From positions 1 to 64,000 of the forward strand of contig OZ219934.1 of assembly GCA_964291465.2 (NCBI GenBank): a stretch of 64,000 nt of DNA, read 5' to 3'. Below, piece after piece: positions 8,077 through 15,397 of the stretch; the stretch's first letter is position 1; each line of letters starts with the position of its first letter. Origin of the DNA: JAGWBJ01 sp964291465. GTDB taxonomy: Bacteria; Chloroflexota; Dehalococcoidia; Lucifugimonadales; JAGWBF01. The notes under the pieces are model-generated. The model was not told the DNA's origin and did no database searches. It saw nothing but the letters and a program-made list of their open reading frames with translations. A program made the position numbers and the translations under genes.

Positions 8077-8709
8077 CTACTCGACCCTGCCCGGCATCCT
8101 GTCCGGAAACTCCATCCCTACGACCCGTACGTTGATCTCCTTGGCCACCAGGCCGCACAGGGTCAGCAGGTTCGCGGCCACGGCCCTTCGGACCGTCGCG
8201 ACCACGGTGGGTATGCTGTGGCCGTAGGCGACCTTGATGCTGATGTCCAGGATGGCCTCCCGCGTCCCGACCTCCACCTGCACGCCCCGGGCCCGCCTCT
8301 CGGCGCCGCCAAGACGCTCGCTCAGGGTACGGCGGAGGGACGTGGTCCCCAGGGAGGCCACCCCGTCGACGGACTGTGTCGCCACGCCGGCTATGGCCCC
8401 GATGACCTCGGGCTGGATGTTGGTCATTCCGCCGACCGGGATCTCCTCCAAGCGACGGATCTCTTCCATCTTGGACATCATCTCCAGCTCTCGTATCGTC
8501 AGGTGGCCCATGACCAGGGCGCCCGCAGCCACCGACAGCTCCCCTGGGGCGCTCTCCCTGTCCCGGCCGCCCTCCGGGGCGTTGGCTTCGCCCTTGGCAA
8601 ACCGGCCGGTCGGGCGCGACCTCGTAGGAGCCGCGGTGGCGGCGTCGTTTAGCTGGCCCTCGGTCTGCAGGCCGTCGGGGTCACCGGTGTCTCGTACCTT
8701 CTCTGCCAT
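8077..8709 (-). CDS. Asp23/Gls24 family protein with disordered N-terminal extension
   Basis: A 210-residue paralogue of the next gene. The Asp23 domain (about residues 95-210: NIQPEVIGAIAGVATQSVDG, LLTLCGLVAKEINVRVVGM) is preceded by about 65 residues of charged, alanine/glycine-rich sequence with no predicted fold. A short alpha-helical linker (MMSKMEEIRRLEEIPVGG) joins them and is also found in the paralogue. Start: AAAGGAG five bases upstream of the ATG. It is the first gene of the minus-strand unit and has its own consensus promoter overlapped by a candidate TetR operator. Confidence 0.87.
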   Translation of the reverse strand: MAEKVRDTGDPDGLQTEGQLNDAATAAPTRSRPTGRFAKGEANAPEGGRDRESAPGELSVAAGALVMGHLTIRELEMMSKMEEIRRLEEIPVGGMTNIQPEVIGAIAGVATQSVDGVASLGTTSLRRTLSERLGGAERRARGVQVEVGTREAILDISIKVAYGHSIPTVVATVRRAVAANLLTLCGLVAKEINVRVVGMEFPDRMPGRVE

Positions 8710-8740
8710 CTGACTCCTTTCTCTTCTGGCTATCGTAGGG

Positions 8741-8758
8741 AAGTGAACGTTTACTTAC
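8741..8758 (+). promoter_or_regulatory. Candidate TetR operator, site 1
   Basis: AAGTGAACGTTTACTTAC is a near-palindrome centred on AACGTT. It agrees with the site at 8835-8852 (read on the minus strand) at 14 of 18 positions. It covers the predicted start point (about 8757) of the Asp23 operon promoter, where a bound repressor would block initiation. Confidence 0.6.
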
Positions 8759-8763
8759 TTTCG

Positions 8764-8792
8764 ATGCTATCACGCGTGTCCGCTAGTGTCAA
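8764..8792 (-). promoter_or_regulatory. sigma-70 promoter of the Asp23-AmaP unit
   Basis: On the minus strand: TTGACA (-35, plus coordinates 8787-8792), a 17-bp spacer and TAGCAT (-10, 8764-8769). It predicts a start near 8757 and a leader of about 47 nt. Confidence 0.75.
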
Positions 8793-8797
8793 CCCCC

Positions 8798-8826
8798 TTG
8801 TAGCCGTATGAAACTTATGATATAGT
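8798..8826 (+). promoter_or_regulatory. sigma-70 promoter of the TetR gene
   Basis: TTGTAG (8798-8803), a 17-bp spacer and TATAGT (8821-8826), with a start near 8833. Its -35 box lies five bases from that of the divergent Asp23 promoter. Confidence 0.7.
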
Positions 8827-8834
8827 CCGTTCTT

Positions 8835-8852
8835 GTGAGTATATATTCACTT
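8835..8852 (-). promoter_or_regulatory. Candidate TetR operator, site 2
   Basis: Minus-strand reading AAGTGAATATATACTCAC matches site 1 as AAGTGAANNTNTACTNAC. The core GTGAGTATATATTCAC (plus strand) is a 16-bp palindrome with one mismatched pair. It overlaps the predicted tetR transcription start, consistent with autorepression. Confidence 0.6.
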
Positions 8853-8887
8853 CTCATACAAGTTAAGGGACCAACCGGCGGGGCGAT

Positions 8888-9556
8888 ATGACGACGGTGC
8901 ACCTGGGTTCAGGGGTCCGCCGGGCCCAGATCGTCCAGACCGCCAGAAGGATCGTCGCGGACGAGGGTATGGCTTCCCTCACCATCAATGGTCTGGCCAC
9001 CGCCGTGGGTGTGTCGGAGGCGGCCATCTACCGGCACTTCAAGAGCAAGGACGATATCCTCCTGGCCCTGGTCAGAGAGATAGAACGCAACCTGCTGCGG
9101 ATCATCTCCGACTCCGCCCGTCCCGAGGAGAGCTCCTTGGACCGGCTGCGGCGTTTGCTGAGGCGCCACTTCTCCTCCCTAGAGAGGAGGAACGCCGTCT
9201 CCTTCGTGGTCATCGCCGAGGCGATGTGTTTCGCCGACGACCGGGTGAAGCAGGCCGCCCGACAGATGGTGGAACGATACCTGGAGACGATAGCCGCGAT
9301 TCTCAAGGAGGGCGCCGCCAAGGGAGAGGTGCACCCCGGAGTGGACGTGAAGGCCGCCGCCATCATGTTCTTCGGCATGGTCCAGGCCAGCGTCACCCTC
9401 TGGACCTTCAGCAACAGGGCCCATCCCCTCTCCCAACACAGCGCGGCCCTGTGGGGGATGCTCAAGGAAGGGGTCACCTGCCAGGACGGCGGCGGACGTT
9501 CCGAGCCCGTCGTCAGGCGCAAGACCCGCAGGACCCGCCCGGTCGAGGGGTCCTAG
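8888..9556 (+). CDS. TetR/AcrR family transcriptional regulator
   Basis: A 222-residue regulator. The N-terminal helix-turn-helix spans about residues 20-57: GMASLTINGLATAVGVSEAA followed by IYRHFKSKDDILLALV, the standard TetR block. The C-terminal half is a helical ligand/dimer domain with a hydrophobic run (AAAIMFFGMVQASVTLW). The last 25 residues are basic and poorly conserved. The gene is divergent from the Asp23-AmaP unit; the shared 178-bp region holds two face-to-face promoters and two matching 18-bp sites, so it very probably regulates itself and that operon. The effector is unknown; an acyl-CoA or fatty acid is possible given the thiolase/DUF35 genes further downstream. Confidence 0.88.
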   Translation: MTTVHLGSGVRRAQIVQTARRIVADEGMASLTINGLATAVGVSEAAIYRHFKSKDDILLALVREIERNLLRIISDSARPEESSLDRLRRLLRRHFSSLERRNAVSFVVIAEAMCFADDRVKQAARQMVERYLETIAAILKEGAAKGEVHPGVDVKAAAIMFFGMVQASVTLWTFSNRAHPLSQHSAALWGMLKEGVTCQDGGGRSEPVVRRKTRRTRPVEGS

Positions 9557-9635
9557 TCCAGCGCGAAGGAGTCCCTGCGGCAACCCCGGCCGACCTCTGA
9601 CGGGCAAGCACAGGGAACGACAGCCCCAATTCGCC

Positions 9636-11027
9636 ATGGAACAGCCACGCGACTCCATTCCCGATGCCCTGGGACACGAGCGGGAGCTCATGACCCGGGT
9701 CCGGGAGCTACTCGAAGGGCCCCAGCCCCAGTCGGCCTTGGCCCACTTCCAGGAGGTCCATCCCGCCGACCAGGCCCAGCTCCTGTCGGAGGTCGACCTG
9801 GCGCGGCGGCAGGCCCTGCTGGAGCTGCTCCAACCTAGCCAGGCCGCCCTGGTGCTGGAGCAGATGCACCCGGAGGAGGCCGCAGAGGCCGTGGGAGCAA
9901 TGGGGCCCGGGACCCTCTCGGCCATCCTGGACGAGGCCGGCCCCGACGTGGCCGCCGACATCCTGAAGAGGCTGCCCGAGGAGCAGTCCCTCCAGACTCT
10001 CCAGGGGATGGGTGAAGTAGAGGACGTAACTCCCCTTCTGGAGTATGCCGACGACACCGCGGGCGGCATCATGACCACCGAGTACGTCTCCGTCCGCGCC
10101 GATACCACGGCCGCCATCGCCCTGGACATCCTCAGGGTACGAGCCGAAGGGCGGGTGCGGGCCGAGGGAGTGGACGACGTCGGCTCCCTGCTGGTGGTGG
10201 ACGATTCCAGAAGACTGGTGGGGTCCTTGGGGGTCACGCGGCTGGCCCTGGCCCGCCCCACCCTCCTGGTGGCCGACATCATGGACCCCGAGGTGCGGCA
10301 CGTCGCCCCCGACACGGACCAGGAGGAGTGCGCGTCGCTGGCGGAGAGGTACGACCTGAGCTATCTCCCGGTGGTGGACGAGGAGCGGCGCCTGCTGGGT
10401 GTGATACTGGTGCAGGACCTGGTGGACGTCATTGAGCAGGAGGCCACCGAGGACATGTACCACATGGCCAGGATAGGGCCGGAGCGGCTGTTCGGCCCGA
10501 TCCTGGGATCGGTGGGGAGGCGCTTGCCCTGGCTGTACCTGAACCTGGCCACCACCATCCTGGCCGCCCTGGTCATCAACCTCTTCGAGTCTACCGTCGC
10601 CCGGGTGGTGGCCCTGGCCATGTTCCTGCCCGTGGTGGCGGGCCAGGGCGGCATCGGGGGCACCCAGACCCTCACGCTGGTCATCCGCGGCATCGCCCTG
10701 GGAGACCTCCCGGGACGCCGTGCCCTCTCCCTGCTGGGCCGGGAGCTGGTCCTGGGGCTGATACACGGTGTGCTGCTGGGCACAGTCATAGGCGTGGTGG
10801 CCTTCCTCTGGAAGGGCAACGGCATGCTGGGAGTCGTCGTCGGCCTGGCGGTGGGCGCCAACATGGTAATCGCGGGCATGGTCGGGGCGGCCACCCCGCT
10901 GGTGCTCCGCGCCCTGAGGATGGACCCGGCGCTGGGGGCGGCCGTCGTCGTCACCACCGTCGCCGACGTGGTGGGATTCCTGATCTTCCTGGGCATCGCC
11001 GCGTCCCTGATAAGCACCCTGGCCTAG
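9636..11027 (+). CDS. mgtE: MgtE-family magnesium transporter
   Basis: A 463-residue protein with the full MgtE plan: an N-terminal helical superhelix (about 1-130), two CBS domains (about 135-260, TTEYVSVRADTT and DIMDPEVRHVAPDT), a connecting helix, and five transmembrane helices (about 285-460). Channel motifs GGTQTLTLVIRGIALGD and VVTTVADVVGF are present. The N and CBS domains sense intracellular Mg2+ and close the pore when it is replete. The ATG at 9636 has no good ribosome site; the 79 bp upstream are too short for an M-box riboswitch and none is seen. Confidence 0.92.
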   Translation: MEQPRDSIPDALGHERELMTRVRELLEGPQPQSALAHFQEVHPADQAQLLSEVDLARRQALLELLQPSQAALVLEQMHPEEAAEAVGAMGPGTLSAILDEAGPDVAADILKRLPEEQSLQTLQGMGEVEDVTPLLEYADDTAGGIMTTEYVSVRADTTAAIALDILRVRAEGRVRAEGVDDVGSLLVVDDSRRLVGSLGVTRLALARPTLLVADIMDPEVRHVAPDTDQEECASLAERYDLSYLPVVDEERRLLGVILVQDLVDVIEQEATEDMYHMARIGPERLFGPILGSVGRRLPWLYLNLATTILAALVINLFESTVARVVALAMFLPVVAGQGGIGGTQTLTLVIRGIALGDLPGRRALSLLGRELVLGLIHGVLLGTVIGVVAFLWKGNGMLGVVVGLAVGANMVIAGMVGAATPLVLRALRMDPALGAAVVVTTVADVVGFLIFLGIAASLISTLA

Positions 11028-11059
11028 CCCCATCCGCCTCCCCCCTTTCCCACTCCCCG

Positions 11060-11088
11060 TTGACTGCACCGTGGGTCGATGCTAGTGT
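11060..11088 (+). promoter_or_regulatory. sigma-70 promoter of the ThDP enzyme gene
   Basis: TTGACT (11060-11065), a 17-bp spacer and TAGTGT (11083-11088). The start point near 11095 lies downstream of the GTG at 11092, which argues for the ATG at 11128 as the real start codon. Confidence 0.65.
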
Positions 11089-11127
11089 GAGGTGGAGCCG
11101 GGAGCACAGCCGAAGGGAGCCCACGCC

Positions 11128-12801
11128 ATGCCGACCATGACCGGAAAAAGGGCTTTAGTAGAGATGCTCATCGCCGAGGGCGTGGAGTACGTGTTCGGCA
11201 ACCCGGGCACCAGCGAGACACCCTTCATGGACGCCCTCCAGGACTATCCGCAGCTCAACTTCATGCTGTCGCTCCAGGAGAACTCCGCGGTGGCCATGGC
11301 CGACGGCTACGCCCGCGGGGCCGGCAAGCCCGCCTTCGTCAACCTGCACATCGCCGGGGGCCTCGCCGGCGGCATCAGCATGCTCTACGACTCCTTCAAG
11401 GGCGGCACGCCCCTGGTGCTCACCGCCGGGAACTCGGACACCCGCCAGTTCCTTACGGACCCGGTCCTCTCCGGCGACCTGGTGGAGATGACCAGGCAGT
11501 ACACCAAGTGGAGCGTAGAGGTACGGCACGCCTCGGAGATACCCATCGCCATGCGGAGGGCCTTCAGGGAAGCCAAGACGCCGCCCACCGGGCCGGTGTT
11601 CATAAGCTTTCCCTGGGACTCGTTGGACGACACGGCGGATATAGACATAGTCCCCTCATCGGCGGGGTACCACCGCATCCGCCCGGACGTGGCGGCGGTG
11701 TCGAAGGCCGCGGACATCCTGGGCAGTGCGGCGAGCCCGGTGATGGTGGTCGGAGACCGGGTCGCCCAATCCGGGGCGGTCTCCGACGCGGTACAGGTGG
11801 CCGAGCTGCTGGGGGCCAGGGTTTACGCCGCGGCCTACACCGAGGTCAACTTCCCCACCAGCCATCCCCAGTTCGCCGGGGTCCTGAACCTGAACAGCCC
11901 AGGCTCCCGGGACAAGCTGGCCGGCGCCGACGCGCTCCTGGCGGTGGGCACCAACGTGTTCTCCTCCTTCCTCTACGTGCCCCAACCCTATGTGAACCCC
12001 CGGACTCGCCTGGTCCACCTGGACAGCGCATACCGGGAGGTGGAGAAGGTGTACCCCACCGAGGTGGCCATGGTCGCCGACCCAAGGGCCGGTCTCGTGG
12101 AGCTGGCCGACGCCCTGGAGCAGGGGATGCCGGGCTCAGCGCGGGAGGCGGCCCGGACCAGGGCTGCGGAGATCGCCCGGGAGAAGGCGCGGGGCAGAGA
12201 GGCCCACCAGGCCCGGGTCCGCGAGCGTTGGGACAGCAGCCCCATGTCGGTGGAGCGAATGATGGCCGAGCTGGCCGGGGCCCTGCCCTCCGACGCCATC
12301 ATCGGGGACGAGTCGATCACATCCAGGGGGGCCATGCTGGGCGCCATGGACTTCGACGAGCCCGGCAGCCTCTACGCCGAGCAGGGCGGAGCACTGGGCT
12401 GGGGCATGCCGGGCCCGCTGGGCCTGAAGCTAGCCAACCCCGACCGCCCGGTGGTCGCGGTGGTGGGCGACGGCTCGTCCATGTACACCATCCAGGCGCT
12501 ATGGACGGCCGCCCGCTACGATATTCCGGTGACCTGGGTGATCTGCAACAACCGCACGTACCGCATCCTCAAGGTGAACATGGAGATATACCTGAGGGAC
12601 ATGCTCAAGGACAAGGACCGCCGGAGCCAGTACCTGGGCATGGACTTCCCCCTGCCCCTTGACGTGGCCGGCGTGGCCCGGGCGTTCGGCGTCCACGGCC
12701 GTACCGTGGAGGACCCGGCGGAGCTGCGGCCGGCGCTGGACGAGGCCTTCGCCCTGGGAAAGCCGGCCGTGGTGGACGTGGTAATAGACGGCTCCGTCTA
12801 G
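11128..12801 (+). CDS. Thiamine-diphosphate enzyme, benzoylformate decarboxylase-like
   Basis: A 557-residue ThDP-dependent enzyme with N-terminal Pyr, central and C-terminal PP domains. Visible motifs: FGNPGTSETPF near the N-terminus, the catalytic glutamate in SLQENSAVAMADGYA, and the ThDP/Mg2+ motif GDGSSMY...NN about 25 residues apart. The block NLHIAGG aligns with the active-site histidine region of benzoylformate decarboxylase; the second catalytic histidine of that enzyme is not evident. It may decarboxylate another 2-keto acid or be an acetolactate synthase-like protein. Start: AAGGGAG eight bases upstream of the ATG, supported by the promoter position. It ends convergent with the SMP-30 gene, the two stop codons sharing CTAG. 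Confidence 0.85.
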   Translation: MPTMTGKRALVEMLIAEGVEYVFGNPGTSETPFMDALQDYPQLNFMLSLQENSAVAMADGYARGAGKPAFVNLHIAGGLAGGISMLYDSFKGGTPLVLTAGNSDTRQFLTDPVLSGDLVEMTRQYTKWSVEVRHASEIPIAMRRAFREAKTPPTGPVFISFPWDSLDDTADIDIVPSSAGYHRIRPDVAAVSKAADILGSAASPVMVVGDRVAQSGAVSDAVQVAELLGARVYAAAYTEVNFPTSHPQFAGVLNLNSPGSRDKLAGADALLAVGTNVFSSFLYVPQPYVNPRTRLVHLDSAYREVEKVYPTEVAMVADPRAGLVELADALEQGMPGSAREAARTRAAEIAREKARGREAHQARVRERWDSSPMSVERMMAELAGALPSDAIIGDESITSRGAMLGAMDFDEPGSLYAEQGGALGWGMPGPLGLKLANPDRPVVAVVGDGSSMYTIQALWTAARYDIPVTWVICNNRTYRILKVNMEIYLRDMLKDKDRRSQYLGMDFPLPLDVAGVARAFGVHGRTVEDPAELRPALDEAFALGKPAVVDVVIDGSV

Positions 12802-13700
12802 GAGTCGCGGGGGATGGGAGTACCGGGTGTGTTGACCCGGACCGTATAGACCGAGGTCCGGGCCGTGAGGAACAGGGTGCGGTTGTCCGACCCGCCCCAG
12901 GCGCAGTTGGCGGGCACCTCGCCGGTGCGCAGGTCCCCAACGTGGTTGCCGTCCTTGTCGTAGATCTGGGTGCCCCCGTTCCCGGTGCACCACACGCGGC
13001 CTTCCATGTCCACCTTCATGCCGTCGGGCACCCCCGGCAGGTCCGATGACATGTCGGCGAAGACCCGGTTGTTGCTCAGGGAGCCGTCGGCGGCCACGTC
13101 GAAGGCCCGGATGAGCCGGTGGGGGCACACCTCGCTCCGCTCCTCCTCCTTGAGGCAGTCCAGGTTCTTCCGGCTTATGGCCACGTACAGGATGGACTCG
13201 TCGGGGGAGAAGGCCAGTCCGTTGGGATACTCGCACTCGTCGGTGGCCAGGCCCATCTTGCCGTCGGGCGAGACCGTGTAAACGCCGGCGAACTTGATCT
13301 CCCGCTCCTCCATCGGCACGCGGCCGCCGGGGTCCGTGAAGAAGATGGTCCCGTCGGAGCGGCCCACCACGTCGTTGGGAGCCGTGAGGCGCTTGCCCTC
13401 CCACGTGTCGGCCACGACCGTCATCGCCCCTTCGCCGTCGAAGCGGACCACTCGCCGGGCAGCCATCTGGCACATCAGGAGGCGGCCCTGCTTGTCGAAG
13501 GTCAGGCCGTTGCCGCCCTGGGTGCCCTCCATCGCCACGTAGGGTGACTGGCCGGGCACCCACTTCAGCAGGTGGTTGTTGGGGATGTCGCTGAAGTAGA
13601 GGTAGCTGTCGGGGTGCCAGACCGGACCCTCGGTGAAGCCAAACCCCGAGGCCAGCATCTCGGGCTCCCCCCTTACGATGGACGATAGCTGGTCGCTCAT
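12798..13700 (-). CDS. SMP-30/gluconolactonase family protein
   Basis: A 300-residue six-bladed beta-propeller of the SMP-30/gluconolactonase/LRE family, which hydrolyse sugar or other lactones with one divalent metal. Supporting segments are FTEGPVWHPDSYLYFSD near residue 22 (metal-ligand glutamate), PNDVVGRSDGTIFFTDPGG (metal-ligand asparagine), and EYPNGLAFSPDESILYV (Asn/Asp ligands). GGAGG sits eight bases upstream of the ATG. The gene is tail-to-tail with the ThDP enzyme, overlapping by the 4-bp CTAG. The substrate is unknown. Confidence 0.88.
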   Translation of the reverse strand: MSDQLSSIVRGEPEMLASGFGFTEGPVWHPDSYLYFSDIPNNHLLKWVPGQSPYVAMEGTQGGNGLTFDKQGRLLMCQMAARRVVRFDGEGAMTVVADTWEGKRLTAPNDVVGRSDGTIFFTDPGGRVPMEEREIKFAGVYTVSPDGKMGLATDECEYPNGLAFSPDESILYVAISRKNLDCLKEEERSEVCPHRLIRAFDVAADGSLSNNRVFADMSSDLPGVPDGMKVDMEGRVWCTGNGGTQIYDKDGNHVGDLRTGEVPANCAWGGSDNRTLFLTARTSVYTVRVNTPGTPIPRDS

Positions 13701-13719
13701 CTGAACACCTCCGGTGAAA

Positions 13720-14652
13720 TCAGATCTCCGGCAAGAGCATGACGGTCACCTTCTCTCGTTCCGCCAAGGCCCTTCGGGGGTCGTCGACATGGGCGCTGAT
13801 GACGGCCGGCAACACCTGTCGCCCAGTCACGGCCGACAGTGCGGCAGCCCGGCGGGCCGCCCTTACTATATCCGAGTCGCCGGCGGTGATGGAGACCTCG
13901 GCGGCCACGTGGACAGGCACGCCGTCAGGGCTTCGCTGGGCGGCGAATACGAGGTCCATCTGCAGGAGGTCCGAGAACTGGTCCGGTGTTACGGTCCCGG
14001 CGTCACGGGCATCTTCGAGGAGGTCGGAGAACTGGCTGTCGAAGCCGGTCCACGCCCCCAACAAGACCCTGACCCTGGAAAGGCCGAGGTCACGGTCTGC
14101 CATGCTACGGATTGCTTTCTCGGCTCTGTGTTCGTAGTACGCGCCCATTCCGTTGTCGACCCTGCCGGTTAGCCTGTTCAGGCCTGCCACCAGGCGGTCT
14201 TGGCCGTCCTCAAGACGGTCGAGACGCTGGTACACCATCTGAAAGTTCTGCTGGGTCACGGCGATAAACTCGTCCAGCCTCTTGTCCAGCGCAGCGAAGT
14301 TCCGTTGAGTCGCTGAGATGAAGTCGTCCAGCCTCTTGTCCAGCGCAGCGATCCGCTGGTCCATGGCCGCGAAATTCCGACCGGTCGCCTCTATGAACTC
14401 ATCCAGCCTCTTGTCCAGCGCAGCGAAATTCCGACCGGTCGCCTCTATGAACTCGTCCAGCCTCTTGTCCAGCGCAGAGATCCGCTGGTCAACGCCCGCC
14501 AGATTCCTGTCGGTCGCCTCTACGAACGAGGCCAGCACCGCCGGTAGTCGGGAGACTTCCTCCCCAAGGACGAGGGCCCGGATGGTCTCCCTCCATTCCG
14601 GGTGCTCCCGAAGGGTCCGGGCCAGGTCGCTTATGTCGTTGATCGTAGTCAT
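13720..14652 (-). CDS. Coiled-coil repeat protein with nuclease-like C-terminal domain (unknown function)
   Basis: A 310-residue protein in three parts: a short N-terminal region (DLARTLREHPEWRETIRALV), a coiled coil (about 55-160) built of 18-residue units like NFAALDKRLDEFIEATGR, and a C-terminal alpha/beta domain (about 165-310). The C-terminal part resembles DUF3782-type PD-(D/E)XK-like proteins (inferred from layout: D..Q(M)D..F then E(V)S(I)). No role is established. The frame also opens at a GTG (14691), but the -10-like TATAAC at 14696-14701 would start transcription near there, favouring the ATG at 14652. Confidence 0.7.
   Translation of the reverse strand: MTTINDISDLARTLREHPEWRETIRALVLGEEVSRLPAVLASFVEATDRNLAGVDQRISALDKRLDEFIEATGRNFAALDKRLDEFIEATGRNFAAMDQRIAALDKRLDDFISATQRNFAALDKRLDEFIAVTQQNFQMVYQRLDRLEDGQDRLVAGLNRLTGRVDNGMGAYYEHRAEKAIRSMADRDLGLSRVRVLLGAWTGFDSQFSDLLEDARDAGTVTPDQFSDLLQMDLVFAAQRSPDGVPVHVAAEVSITAGDSDIVRAARRAAALSAVTGRQVLPAVISAHVDDPRRALAEREKVTVMLLPEI
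14263..14490 (-). repeat. 54-bp intragenic tandem repeats
   Basis: About four imperfect 54-bp units inside the coiled-coil gene, each encoding 18 residues (N-F-A-A-L-D-K-R-L-D-E-F). Two central units are nearly identical over a full period (GAAATTCCG at 14371 and again at 14425). Such arrays can gain or lose units by slippage. Confidence 0.75.
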
Positions 14653-14734
14653 GGCTATCGATGCGCCTGTGACAAATTGTACTTCATCCACCTCAGTTAT
14701 AGCAAAGCTTGTCGGGTTTCGCCGCCCCCTTCGG

Positions 14735-14763
14735 TTGACCGCGTGAGGGGGCGGCGGTACAAT
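14735..14763 (+). promoter_or_regulatory. sigma-70 promoter of the VOC gene
   Basis: TTGACC (14735-14740), a 17-bp spacer and TACAAT (14758-14763). The predicted leader is about 56 nt. Confidence 0.72.
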
Positions 14764-14825
14764 ACCAGTGACTCGAAACCGACCTCCTCCGGTACGGGAG
14801 GAGGCACGCCAGCAGGAGGTGTCGA

Positions 14826-15269
14826 ATGGCTACCAGGACGCAGGACTGGGCCGCAACGGAGACCAAGCCCCTGGTGAAGATTACCGAAATGGACCACATA
14901 GTCATCCGGTGCCAGGACGTGGAGAGGTCCCTCAAGTTCTACGCCGAGGTCCTGGGCATGCCCACCGAGCGCGTGGACCAGTGGCGGGCCGGGGACGTCA
15001 TGTTCCCGTCGGTCCGGCTGAACGCCGACACCATCATCGACTTCTTCGCAACCAAGCAGGAGCCCATCGGCAAGGACGGGGTCAAGAACCAGGACCACTT
15101 CTGCATGGTCATCGAGCCGCAGGACATGGACGAGCTTCGCCGCAAGTTCGAGGACCTCGGGGTGGACATCCAGACCGGCCCCGGCAAGCGTTGGGGCTCC
15201 CACGGCGACGGCATCTCGCTCTACATCTACGATCCCGACGACAACGTGGTGGAGCTTCGGCACTACTAG
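14826..15269 (+). CDS. VOC (glyoxalase/dioxygenase fold) protein
   Basis: A 147-residue vicinal-oxygen-chelate protein with two beta-alpha-beta-beta-beta modules. Metal-ligand candidates are H24 in MDHIVIRCQD at the first strand, H in NQDHFCMVIE at the start of the second module, and the terminal E of DPDDNVVELRHY. This fits glyoxalase I-like or extradiol-dioxygenase-like small proteins. AGGAGG lies six bases upstream of the ATG, and a consensus promoter and strong terminator make it a single-gene transcript. The reaction cannot be assigned. Confidence 0.85.
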   Translation: MATRTQDWAATETKPLVKITEMDHIVIRCQDVERSLKFYAEVLGMPTERVDQWRAGDVMFPSVRLNADTIIDFFATKQEPIGKDGVKNQDHFCMVIEPQDMDELRRKFEDLGVDIQTGPGKRWGSHGDGISLYIYDPDDNVVELRHY

Positions 15270-15337
15270 GCGCAACGGTGCTCTCCCGCCGGGGCCGCCG
15301 GGGTCCGGGCAGGGCACGCGCAGATACGGGGAAACCA

Positions 15338-15363
15338 GCAGGGGCCGCCGTAGCGGCCCCTGC
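15338..15363. terminator. Hairpin terminator between VOC gene and comEC
   Basis: GCAGGGGCCGC (15338-15348), loop CGTA, then GCGGCCCCTGC (15353-15363): a perfect 11-bp stem with a 4-nt loop followed by a short T-containing run (ATTTCTT). It can serve both the VOC transcript and, in the other direction, the convergent comEC transcript. Confidence 0.75.
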
Positions 15364-15397
15364 GCCATTTCTTGCTGGGGGCTGTCCGTGCCGCCCT

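Noticed and set aside
9557..9635. M-box (Mg2+) riboswitch before mgtE
   Set aside because: Only 79 bp separate the genes and no conserved M-box helices are visible.
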